Translations under genes and position numbers: made by a program | Source of the DNA: Perca fluviatilis | Lineage: Eukaryota > Chordata > Actinopteri > Perciformes > Percidae | DNA length: 64,000 bases | Reading direction: 5' to 3' | NCBI RefSeq assembly: GCF_010015445.1 | Contig: NC_053123.1 | Location: forward strand, 7,648,434 to 7,712,433 | Notes under the pieces: generated by a model | Database searches by the model: none | What the model was told of the DNA's origin: nothing | What the model saw: only the letters and a program-made list of their open reading frames with translations | Shown: one piece after another, positions 34,655 to 44,448 of the stretch | How positions within the stretch are numbered: position 1 is the first letter of the stretch | Layout of the letters: the number at the start of each line of letters is the position of its first letter

Positions 34655-35245
34655 GAGCAGGACCAGATCGTCTGCATACATGAGATGATTAACAATAATG
34701 TTGCCCACAACACCGTTTTTTAACCTATTTAGCTGATTTGATAATTCATCCATATAAACATTAAATAAAAAAGGAGACAGAATTCCTCCTTGCCGCACTC
34801 CGTTACTAACACAAAATGGAGCAGATCCAACAATGTCCTATTTAACCTGAAACGTTTGATTAGGGGCACCTCCATCTAGCAATTTTACAAACAATCGTTC
34901 ATGATTAATTCTATCAAATGCCTTTGACGCATCAATAAAACATAGGAATACAGATGAATTTAGGCTTGTGTACCTGGACACAATCTCTTTAAGAGCATAG
35001 ATACACAGGTCAGTTCCATGTTTTCTTTTGAACCCAAACTGATTGTCAGTAGTAAGGACATACATTTCTAGCTTTGTTAACAGTATTTTCTCCAGCACTT
35101 TTGACAAGATACTGGCTAATGCAATTGGTCGATAATTGTCAATACTGTTGAGCTTACCAGCCTTGTCTTTAAGCACGGGTACTAACATTACAGACATAAT
35201 AGCATTTGGCAGGACACCATGAAACAGACAACCATTAAAGCACAT
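34655..35245 (-). pseudogene. LINE reverse transcriptase domain, N-terminal and catalytic part
   Basis: The polymerase motifs appear in order: SIDNYRPIAL, the Asp-bearing FLCFIDASKAFDRINH, RQGGILSPFLFNVYMD, and the catalytic YADD at 34667-34678. There is a break near 34838: the first long frame ends in GGAPNQTFQVK and the next segment is in another frame. The protein stops where the hAT inserts, about 14 bases after YADD. Confidence 0.8.
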
Positions 35246-35299
35246 GGAGAGCAGAGGGCAGAACTTATGGCTGGCAATTGTAAGTAAGTAAGTAAGTAA

Positions 35300-36047
35300 A
35301 ATTTATTTATAAAGCCTTTTTCACAGATAAAATAGGTAAAAACAAACAATATAAAAATGTATATACATATGTAAAATTAAAGTGACACTAATGAAAACCT
35401 ATCAACCAAAAGCTTTCCTAAATAAACATGTTTTCAGATCCTTTTTAAAAGAGACAACCAAGTCTGCCAGACGCATGGACAGGGGCAGGGCGTTCCACAG
35501 TCTGGGAGCAACAGACTGAAAAGACAGGTCCCCTCTGGTATTATAACGAGTCTTAGGGACTACAAGCAGGTTCTGGCCAGAGAACCGAAGAGTCCAGCTA
35601 GAGGAATACGGTTTCAAAAGGTCCAGGATGTACTGTGGGGCCTGACCGTTTAAGGCTCTGAAAGTCAGCACTAAAATCTTAAAATCAATCCTGAATTTTA
35701 CAGGGAGCCAATGGAGAGCCGACAAGACTGGAGTGATATTAGACCTTCGAGGGGCACCTGTTAAAAGTCTAGCAGCAGAATTTTGAACAATTTGCAGTTT
35801 GTTCAGCGCAGACTTATTCAGACAGATGAAAACAGAGTTGCAGTAGTCAAGTCTTGTTGATATAAAAGCGTGAATTATTATTTCCAGATCCTTCTTTGAC
35901 AACATTTTGCGAATTTTAGAGATGTTCCTAAGATGATAAAAGCAATTTCGGACGAGCTGTTTTGAGTGTGTCTCCAAAGACATGGCCTGGTCAAACACAA
36001 CCCCCAGGTTTCTGAGGCTGGATTTGACAGAGAATTGTGTCCATCAA
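35300..36047 (-). mobile_element. 5'-truncated L2/Rex1-type LINE, minus strand
   Basis: The minus-strand frame 35402-35998 is open for 198 codons: ETHSKQLVRNCFYHLRNISK, IIHAFISTRLDYCNSV, NSAARLLTGAPRRSNITPVL, LHWLPVKFRIDFKILVLTF and LWNALPLSMR. A further in-frame LRNLGVVFDQ lies upstream. This is the well-conserved C-terminus of a fish L2/Rex-type ORF2, apparently recent because it has no stop. The tail ends at a TAAG repeat (35283-35300). Confidence 0.9.
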
Positions 36048-36186
36048 TGTTTATTTAGGAGATGGTTGTTTGTTATTTATTTATAAATCATGGGTTAAAA
36101 GTTGATAATCATTATTTAGCTTATTAACCATTAGCTAGCTTTCAAATATTAAACGAGCATTCATGTTATCTTAAGCTAGTAACTTA
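36048..36186. other. AT-rich linker
   Basis: No feature besides AT-rich sequence leading into the AT microsatellite. Confidence 0.4.
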
Positions 36187-36194
36187 ATATATAT

Positions 36195-36262
<68 letters not shown>
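36187..36262. repeat. (AT)n microsatellite
   Basis: About 76 bp of alternating AT with one AAAT interruption. Confidence 0.95.
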
Positions 36263-36270
<8 letters not shown>

Positions 36271-36299
36271 TTCTTCTTTAAGTGTGTGTGTGTGTCCTC

Positions 36300-36625
36300 A
36301 TATCTAAACGACACAACATCACAGTCGCAGCTTTAATCATGTTAACGTTGTGAAACGGTCGCAGTTTGGTTACATCAAGGCACCAAAACTATTTAGTTAA
36401 GTTTAGAAAAAGATTGTGGTTTGGACATTACTTCACTTCCAGTTACATATGTGATGCAGAACGTGACATATTTCCGTAAAGTAAAAAAAAAAAATTGGCA
36501 TTTTATTTTCAAACGGGACTTGAACCCCAGTCTCCTGGATGAAAGTCGTGTATTTGTTTGACCCATTCACCACCCACACCTTTTACCTTTGTCACAATAC
36601 TTCCCCGTTCGGGAGGCTACTGGAG
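36300..36625. repeat. Dispersed repeat fragment with tRNA-like antisense box
   Basis: CACCAAAACTATTTAGTTAA and GGTTTGG are followed by GGGACTTGAACCCCAGTCTC, which reads as a B-box on the minus strand. It resembles a common fish repeat; related wording occurs at 16440 and 22340. Confidence 0.45.
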
Positions 36626-37599
36626 GGCGCCCCCACTATAAATGTCAATATGATTCGCAATTACTGATTGAACGACCTATGCAAGCGTTTTTCAGGGGAG
36701 GACAGCCTCTCCAACTCTGAATAAAACCAGGTCATTCCTGAATGTGCCCTTACCAGTGTTAGCCAAAATTAGCAAGACAGCTAAAAATACGCACAGTAAG
36801 GTGAGACAGCTTTGGTACTACCAGGAGTTGCGTTTTTGTGTCTTTTGGCAAAGGCTAACTCAGATCATACTAGAGCCTGATGTGATATGTAAGTAAATGA
36901 ATATTTTTTTAACATCTTTCTGGACCATAAAACAGAAGACAAGACAAAATACACGTGAATATGTAGAATAAATGTTAATATACGCAAGTCAAATGTGAAT
37001 GAAAGTTCCAGTTTTCTCCGTGTTTGTAGCTACATGGTGAAATTGTCTGAGCTATCCTCAATCATTTGGCAGAATAAAAAATTCCCTCACCCACTTTGGT
37101 CTTTGGCTCCAGTGCTCCCTCTCTAAAACTCCATGAAGCATGCCAAGTCCATGTCCCTTTGCATTGAGGGCTGGCAGTGATGTAGTAAACAGTCGCCAAG
37201 CTCTTCACTCAGGGATTCAAAGGTTCTTCCTGTGAACTGCACCTTTTTAGCCTAGGTTTCAGATCCCCTCATTTTGCTTAAGTCATGTTCGGTCCCTACG
37301 GCTTTGTTCAAAGCAGAGGTAACCAGCATCGGCATGGATGCAGCTCTGTTCCTAGTCAAATGTGATATTTAATCAATGCTCTAAACACAAAAGGCTGACG
37401 CTGACATAGTGGTAGTGAACTTATCATTATGTAACACTTATTCCACAGAGACATTCAGACAGATGGTAAAACCTTCAACATGAATTCTGATATTCCCAAA
37501 GTTTAAAGCCAAACATACTTCATTCCTAATTTAAAATTGTAGTCTATTCAATTTCCCTTTTACTCTATTCAATTGGGAGCTGGGGGTTCACAATGTTGA
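36626..37599. other. No recognised feature
   Basis: AT-rich sequence without supported frames or element ends. Confidence 0.45.
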
Positions 37600-37607
37600 G
37601 GAAGAGA

Positions 37608-38260
37608 CAGGGTCGGACTGGGAACTAAATTTGCAGTATCTGATTGTCGTCAGCAGCTGCCTCCTCGTCTGCTTCTGTTCTCTACTGGAGTCAGTGTGAT
37701 GCTGCCCATCTGCCCACACTATTTCCTTGTCTTCATTTTGCGACGGCGAACTGTTAATGTTTAACTGCAGGTAGCAGGATGTTGCATGGCACCGGCATCT
37801 GTAATGCTATTTTTGAAATTGAAGTTGGTTAACATTTTGCAGCATCTGCCTCGACAATTTATTTTTGGGTTTTCTCTCTGACCTTTTCCACTCCATCTTT
37901 TATACTTTTTTTTGGTCCTTTATCCATTTCATTTGTATTTTCGACTCAAACTCTGCCCTTTCTGTCTTGATTTCATTTGATTATTTCTGCTTGACTGACA
38001 TTATACTGATGAATCCACTTGAAAGGGTGGGGGGACGTAACAGCGGTCGGTACCACTGCTCCTGCCTCATAGATAGCTATTGACAATTTTGGGACAGTGT
38101 AATAGCTAATCGGATGGGCTTTTCGGACATCAAGTGGGCTATTGCCGGCAGGTAAATTTTTTTCAGCACGATTTTTTCCTGCACATTGCTGGTGGTGATC
38201 TTGCGTCTTACTAGGTGGGCTGGCCCATCTGGCATTTTCCAGATTGCCAGTCCGAGCCTG
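37608..38260. mobile_element. Non-autonomous hAT element (CAGGGTCGGACTGG ends)
   Basis: The ends CAGGGTCGGACTGG and CCAGTCCGAGCCTG are inverted repeats with one mismatch. The flanks GGAAGAGA (37600-37607) and GGAAGAGG (38261-38268) are an 8-bp duplication with one difference. The minus-strand frames over 120 codons inside it show no known motif. Confidence 0.85.
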
Positions 38261-38268
38261 GGAAGAGG

Positions 38269-38925
38269 TTTGGGTAAATTGCAACAGGGCTTCTTCAAAT
38301 GTTGTGTGATATGAGGGCATGGACCTGTGCCTCCAGTGGCAAACATTGTGATATTCTTCAAATAAAAAAAATAAAAATACCAATTCCACTGCCTAGTTTC
38401 CTTCCTCTCACATGAAAGACAAGTGAAATCCAGTGGATACAGCATGGATTTTTCCACAGTCTCTCAACCACATCTATAAAGGGCTCGCTTGCGGTGCTGG
38501 CAGCGTTTAAGAGCCATTACTTTCTCATTCAGCACATGTTCCAAGGTTGTCAGACGGGATAATGAGGTTTTAGCATCCAATGACTCCCTTCAACACTGCT
38601 CTATTAGTTATGGAAAACATGCAGGTTATTGTCTTTACTGAAGGCCTTGCGTTACATTTTGGAAATTTAAAAATGTTCTTGCATGCTCAAGTATAAAAGA
38701 AAAAGTTGGGATAGATGTCCTCCCCTCTTCTTTCTCCTGATTTCAAGTCAACTCACGTGATTATGTGAATGCAGAATATGTAGTTGATATTTGGCATCCA
38801 CACTCTGACCTTGTAACTCCCCACAAAGATACACTAACCTCAGCAAAGCAGGGATTGGGGAGTGACATTAGTAACTTCTCCCAAGGGGGAACTTAGAGCC
38901 TAGAGGTAGATGCTGGGGTCGAGAT
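38269..38925. other. No recognised feature
   Basis: No element ends and no supported exon. Confidence 0.45.
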
Positions 38926-39260
38926 GGGGCTTATCAAATACCCTATGCAGCAGTGGCAGAAACTAATAACCGCATTAGCTATAGTATGTAGTTTATGTTG
39001 CCCCCACGAGGAATTCTAAGTAATGACAACAACACTGTTTGCGCATCCACATGATGCACCACCCCCACGCCTCCTCCACGCAGTTGCTAGTAGCCAAGTA
39101 GGACACGGAGGATTAAAAAACATAAAACTCTTTAGAAGAGGTAATTATCTTGTTCTTTTTATGTCCTCTTTGTCTCCGAAGCTAAACATTGCTGTCGTTC
39201 TTTCTACTCGAGCTGCTGCGCACGAAAGTCGCCGGACGACACCATTTTGTAAAACATAGC
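38926..39260. repeat. Dispersed fish repeat
   Basis: CTATGCAGCAGTGGCAGAAA, GTTGCCCCCACGAGGAATTC, CACCCCCACGCCTCCTCCAC and AGTAGCCAAGTAGGACACGG follow a layout I recognise as a frequent fish repeat. The class is uncertain and the frame inside it is incidental. Confidence 0.5.
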
Positions 39261-40815
39261 CATACTGAGAAATACAGAGAGAGTTTTATGGAGCTGGTAG
39301 GCTCAATTAGCTTTGTATCAGCTCATTTAGCAATGGCTTGAATATAACGAATGTTCAATATTAGTTAATATAGTACTAATATAAAATAGTTGCTCACTAT
39401 AGCTTTTTTTTTAAATGAGACAGAAACAACATTAGACATGATTGCATTTATTGTAATGGTTATGATCTGATGGGGCCAGTCCGAAGCATGCACGATGGTA
39501 GACAAAGTGGGAGAGAAGGAGTATTGGCGGGCTTTTATGTAAGGAATTTTATGGCAGCGAGAAGAGAATATGTTTTCCTTTATGGTCCTTTTTGTATTGC
39601 TGTACTAACACATGTTATTTTGTGTGGAATGCTGTTGCAATTATTCAAAATCTGAAGTTAGTGAAAAGTTGGTCACAAAAGCATCAACATGAGATATTTG
39701 ACTAAGAGAAAGAACACGTTTGAGTACTCTCTTGTTGCTGAATTTCAATATGTGTGTGGAGTATTTCTGACAGTGCTTGTGACAGGTCTTTAAGTTGAGC
39801 TGAGTAGTGTTTCATGCCCAGCTTTGCGCCTGGAATTTTAATGCTCTACTTAAAGGTTTACCTTGTATGTGCAAAAGCTCACCTACAAACACACATTGTG
39901 CACTGCATGACAACGTGGAGGTTAGCAAATGAAACAGGACATGAATTCATGATGTGATGCAAGGTCTTTTGACATCAATATTGCATAATAAAGGCTTAAA
40001 GCTAAAAGTACATCCCCTGCACACTAGCAGCCATCATAAACACAGTTTGCCTGTAGTGAGTTCTTTACTACTGGTGTCATCAAACATATGAGTGCTGATT
40101 CAAAATCCCTTTGGGGAGCAGAGACCTGCTGGAGGCGTCCTTAGACTGAGCAGTAATATTAGAGATTGGGAGAGTGCAGTACTAGATATAAACATTTGGC
40201 TGGCAATTTCTGCCTGAGTGACTTTCCTATTGGGAGCTTTAAAGGAGGAGTGTATGGGTAGTGCCAACTTTATCTTAAACATACAGTCTTATCAATAGGA
40301 TAAAACGAACTGAGAAAAGTGTGAGTGGAAGGTCTTGTTATCGTTGCACAAGATAGTACAGAGTTGAGTTAGAGTTCAACTGAATGTGAGTCCACAGTCA
40401 TCAAAAGGTTTGACGTAGGCAAACTGTGCTTGAGTGAACTTCCAGAGGATGCAATTACATTTGCTAAAGGAATCCGGCGGATGCCAGTTCATAAACAGCA
40501 AGTTTGCAGAATCTAGCTCTATTTCAGCAAAAGAAAACATCCATGATAAGATAAGAGAAAACATGTCTGCCCAGACGAGCAGTATGGAGAGAAAAAGATT
40601 TACATGCAAATTTTGGAGCTTAAGAATTAGTCTTAATATAAGAAACATTAAAATTAAGACTGTTATAGAAGCTCCATGATGTGAGATTATACATACAAAA
40701 ACAGGTGCGTAAGTGTGCCGGATGTTTGGGATTGTGCTCAATGCTTTAAGTTAAAGAGGATGAGCGTCATTCAAATCAATGGCAATGGACTGCCAGTCCC
40801 ATAGAAATAAAATGG
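39261..40815. other. Mostly unannotated
   Basis: A hydrophobic minus-strand frame of 121 codons at 40376-40741 is present but has no splice sites or recognisable family. Otherwise no features. Confidence 0.4.
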
Positions 40816-41440
40816 ATAGAAAGGCCACATCCTTCCAAATCAACATAGCAGAAGGGTCATAGCGGCCATACCGAGCTGCAATGGGCCGCTCTCCTCCCTG
40901 GAAGCTGCTACCATGGATGGATGTATAATAAGAACTGGATACATCGTCCGAGGCGGAGCCCCGTTCATTCCTATGAGAGTTGCTCAGTGGCGCATGAAGC
41001 CATCATGGAGCCAAAAATTACCCAGATGATCGACACAGCTTCCACATTGTGCGGCCCAAAGAGCAGGCCACTAGAGCCCTCTGCCAGCAGAGCCAGCTAC
41101 TTCTGGTTTAGCGCACCGCTAACTTGAATGGGGGAATAAATCATTTAATTGTGTGGCTCTTGTAGACTTTCCAAATGTTCCAAATCGGACCGAATAGATC
41201 AAATTCTGCTAGTGAAACAAGTTATTTCGCGGGGGGTTTTGACGCTCAAAATAAATGCATCCACTGATTTACAGATGTGTCTTTCTCCATGTAAGTCTAT
41301 AAGGGAAAAGTCTTTTTGGATCAGAGGGCATCACGTGATGGGCCGGGAGCTGCAACTCCACTGTTTGGCCACTATGTTCAATTTGCTAAAAGCTAGGCAC
41401 ACATCCTGGGAGACTGGCCGCAACTGACTGACACGTGTTG
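40816..41440. repeat. Dispersed fish repeat
   Basis: CCATGGATGGATGTATAATA, CGAGGCGGAGCCCCGTTCAT and CATGAAGCCATCATGGAGCC match a widespread fish repeat. No terminal repeats were defined. Confidence 0.5.
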
Positions 41441-42549
41441 TCACCGTGACAACTTACAACAATCACCATTTTGTTTAGTACTATTCAAGTGACCATGGCA
41501 AACAGTTCAATGTCCTTTCTGTCATTTTATTTCCATGGCCAGTCCCCTGAACTGCTGCTTGAAATCATACTGTACTTTGCACTCGTTGATGATGCACCTG
41601 CAGTTTAAACAATTGTGTCTGGCAATTAAGTGATTGATTGTGAGTGCAAGAACTAGTCTTTGCTCCTGTAATCAAAGTAGACCAGCGTGTTTATCTTCAG
41701 TTTGCCTTGTAATTGCTTGGACTGTATGCAAATGGCTTCGGCATGACACTGTAACATTGCCTGTAATGCCTCTATTAATCTCATACCCATTGAGATTGTT
41801 GTTGGTACTAGATGAGACTGATGTGTGCTCTCTGTGCTCAATCATCAGATGATGTTTGTTAATTCCTGTTTGTTGTGTCTTGAAAGGCCGATTGCTTGAG
41901 CAGTGTTTCTGAGCTAACCAATTAACACTGTAGTAGTGGCTGATGAGAATGCAATGTAGAGCTGCTGACATTGGCAGTATAGACAAATGTTAGTGGTTGC
42001 CTGCACAGCAACTGCAGGAAATAAATGAATAAATAAAGTGCGTGTTTGCAAGCTACTTAAGGCAATCAACGGAGGCCTGCTTCTAAACTCCCAAAAAATA
42101 ATCTTATCACTGCAACATATATACAACTAGGGCTGATTTTTCTGCCAGACACCATCAAAACTGCTCTATATTCTTATGCAAGGTTGAGAACATAGCTATG
42201 AATTGCCAGCAAAGAGTGAACATGAATCACAAAAGCTAAAGTTATAATAATAATAAAAACAATTCCAATAAAAAAAAGTGTCAGTACTTTCCTGTAAACT
42301 GAATTTTTTTTTTATACGACCAGGTTAATAGCAGCATCTACATATTGCACCTTCTATGATACTGTTAAATAAAGGAATACAAAAATAAATGAAAATTGCA
42401 AATTTTACAAATTTTTGTAAAGAATCTGTGATATGTAACATTATTCCAGCATTTGAACAGTTAATATAATAATAAAAAGATGAATAAAATGTTAAACCAA
42501 ATGTTACACCAAACAGCAAACTAAACATTGCACATTTGATTAAGCATCG
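41441..42549. other. No recognised feature
   Basis: AT-rich sequence with overlapping short frames on both strands and no motif. Confidence 0.45.
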
Positions 42550-43680
42550 CATCCCTTCAAATCTCGGCATTGATTCAACAAGGTGCTGGAAGCATTCTTT
42601 AGAAATGTTGGCCCATATTGAGAGGATAGCATCTTGCAGTTGATGGAGACTTGTGGGATGCACATCCAGGGCACGAAGCTCCCGTTCCACCACATCCCAA
42701 AGATGTTCTATTGGGTTGAGATCTGGTGACTGTGGGGGTCATTTTAGTACAGTGAACTCATTGTCATGTTCAAGAAACCAATTTGAAATGATTGGAGCTT
42801 TATGACATGGTGCATTATCCTGCTGGAAGTAGCCATCAGAGGATGGGTACATGGTGGTCATAAAGGGATGGACATGGTCAGAAACAATGCACAGGTAGGC
42901 TGTGGCATTTAAATGATGCCCAATGGGTAGTAAGGGGCCTAAAGTGTGCCAAGAAAACATTCCCCACACCATTACACCACCACCACCAGCCTGCCCGGTG
43001 GTAACAAGGCATGACGGATACATGTTCTCATTCTGTTTTTGCCAAATTCTGACTCTACCATCTGAATGTCTCAACAGAAATCGAGACTCATCAGACCAGG
43101 CAACATTTTTCCAGTCTTCAAATATCCAATTTTGCTGAGCTTGTGCAACTTGTAGCCTCATTTTCCTATTTTTAGTGGAGATGAGTGGTACCCAGTGGGG
43201 TCTTCTGCTGGTGTAGCCCATCCGCATCAAGGTTGTGTGTGTTGTAGCTTCACAAATGCTTTGCTGCATACCTCGGTTGTAACAAGTGGTTATTTGAGTC
43301 AAAATTGATCTTCTATCAGCTGGAATCAGTCGGCCCATTCTCCTCTGACATCTAGCATCAACAAGGCATTTCTGCCCCCCAGGACTGCAGCATACTGGAT
43401 ATTTTTCCTTTTTTAGACCATTCTTTGTAAACCCTAGAAATGGTTGTGCGTGAAAATCCTAGTAACTGAGCACATTGTGAAATATTCAAACCAGCCCGTC
43501 TGGCACCAACAACCATGCCACGCTCAAAGTTGCTTTCTTTCCCATTCTGACATTAAGTATGGAGTTCAGGAGATGGACCACACCCCTAAATGCATTGAAG
43601 CAGCTGCCATGTGATTGGTTGATTAGATAATTGCATCAACGAGAAGTCTTACAGGTGTTCCTAATAATCCTAATGAATGT
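42550..43680 (-). mobile_element. Tc1-like transposon, 3'-truncated
   Basis: On the minus strand it begins near 43680 with an end of the form ATTAGGATTATTAGGAACACC, typical of a fish Tc1 group. It continues through a leader and a transposase gene, then loses similarity after the residues following the third catalytic block (about 42550). The second inverted repeat was not found. Confidence 0.85.
42560..43545 (-). pseudogene. Tc1-family transposase, inactivated
   Basis: The N-terminal helix-turn-helix is visible out of frame (RGMVVGARRAG, SQCAQLLGFSRTTISRVYKE). The catalytic part 42739-43338 is open and shows WSDESRF (first Asp), VMVWGMFSW and FQQDNAPCH (second Asp). A TGA at 42739-42741 replaces the Trp codon before PPQSPDLNPIEHLWDVVERE, which carries the third acidic residue (Glu). 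It would cut and paste the element if intact; here it has a 5' frameshift, one stop and a lost 3' end. Confidence 0.9.
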
Positions 43681-44394
43681 GTATTAATATATAAAACCGT
43701 AATATGTAACCCCCCCCCCAACGCTTTGCTGCGCTGAGCTTGGTGTTTACATGTTCGGAAGTGACGAGGTCAGAGCCCAGACGCCAAATATCAACTTTGT
43801 ATAAATTCAGCATTTACATGACAGTCCATTCCACTTTAGTTGGCAAACTGTATTTACAGTAAATTCAAATAAAAAAAAAAAGGATTATAAATATTTAAAA
43901 TTTAAAAACAAAGCAGTGATATACACATGGGTGGAAGTAAGAAATTACATTTACTCTGGTTACGATAACAAAGTTGTTTTTTGAGAGTTTTTTTTAGTAT
44001 CCTACTTCACTAGATTTCAAGCGTATCTGTTACAGAAAGGCCAAAGTCAAATGAAAAAGACAAAAGATAAGCCAGCAGCTGCAACAGAGAAGAAGCTGCA
44101 GGTGTGTCTGCAGCCGCAGGAGGGCAGAGAAGCTCGAGACGAGAGGAGGCGCTCTGCACTCTGCTGACACTCTGGAAATGATACATGTTCTAAATGTTTA
44201 CATTCACTGGATGAGTGTCAGGGGATGCGAGGGGTGAAAAATAGAAATCACACCCAGGCTGGGTGCGTTAAAATGTCTAAAAACAACTATACATATTTTG
44301 TTGAGTTGTGCACTTACATTATCCTAATTATTTCCAACAATTTAAACCCAGAGAAATCTGTGATTTGAATCAATTGGCAGCAAGGTGGCTCAGT
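43681..44394. other. No recognised feature
   Basis: A C-run at about 43710, and GC-richer sequence near 44090-44160. No supported gene or element ends. Confidence 0.4.
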
Positions 44395-44448
44395 GCTTAT
44401 CACTGTGACTTCACAGCACAGCAAGTAGCCTGAGTGTTCGATCCCTGG

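Larger units (their letters stand above)
32737..35275 (-). mobile_element. LINE with reverse transcriptase, minus strand, with two nested insertions
   Basis: A 5'-truncated non-LTR element ending (in its sense) with an AATAAAGC-type tail near 32737. Coding segments on the minus strand are: about 34655-35245 (LVPVLKDKAG, NYRPIALASILSKVLEKILL, QFGFKRKHGTD, CFIDASKAFDRINHERL, RQGGILSPFLFNVYMDEL, YADD), 33580-34066 (KYLGHVISDDWTDDKDLY and following) and about 32935-33025 (FMCRLDKSENHIIEA). It is broken by a hAT at 34075-34645 and a MITE at 33030-33573. I have not fixed the clade. Confidence 0.85.

Noticed and set aside
40376..40741. Hydrophobic 121-codon minus-strand frame as a receptor exon
   Set aside because: No recognisable transmembrane receptor motif and no splice signals; an AT-rich frame coding many Leu/Ile residues arises easily by chance.
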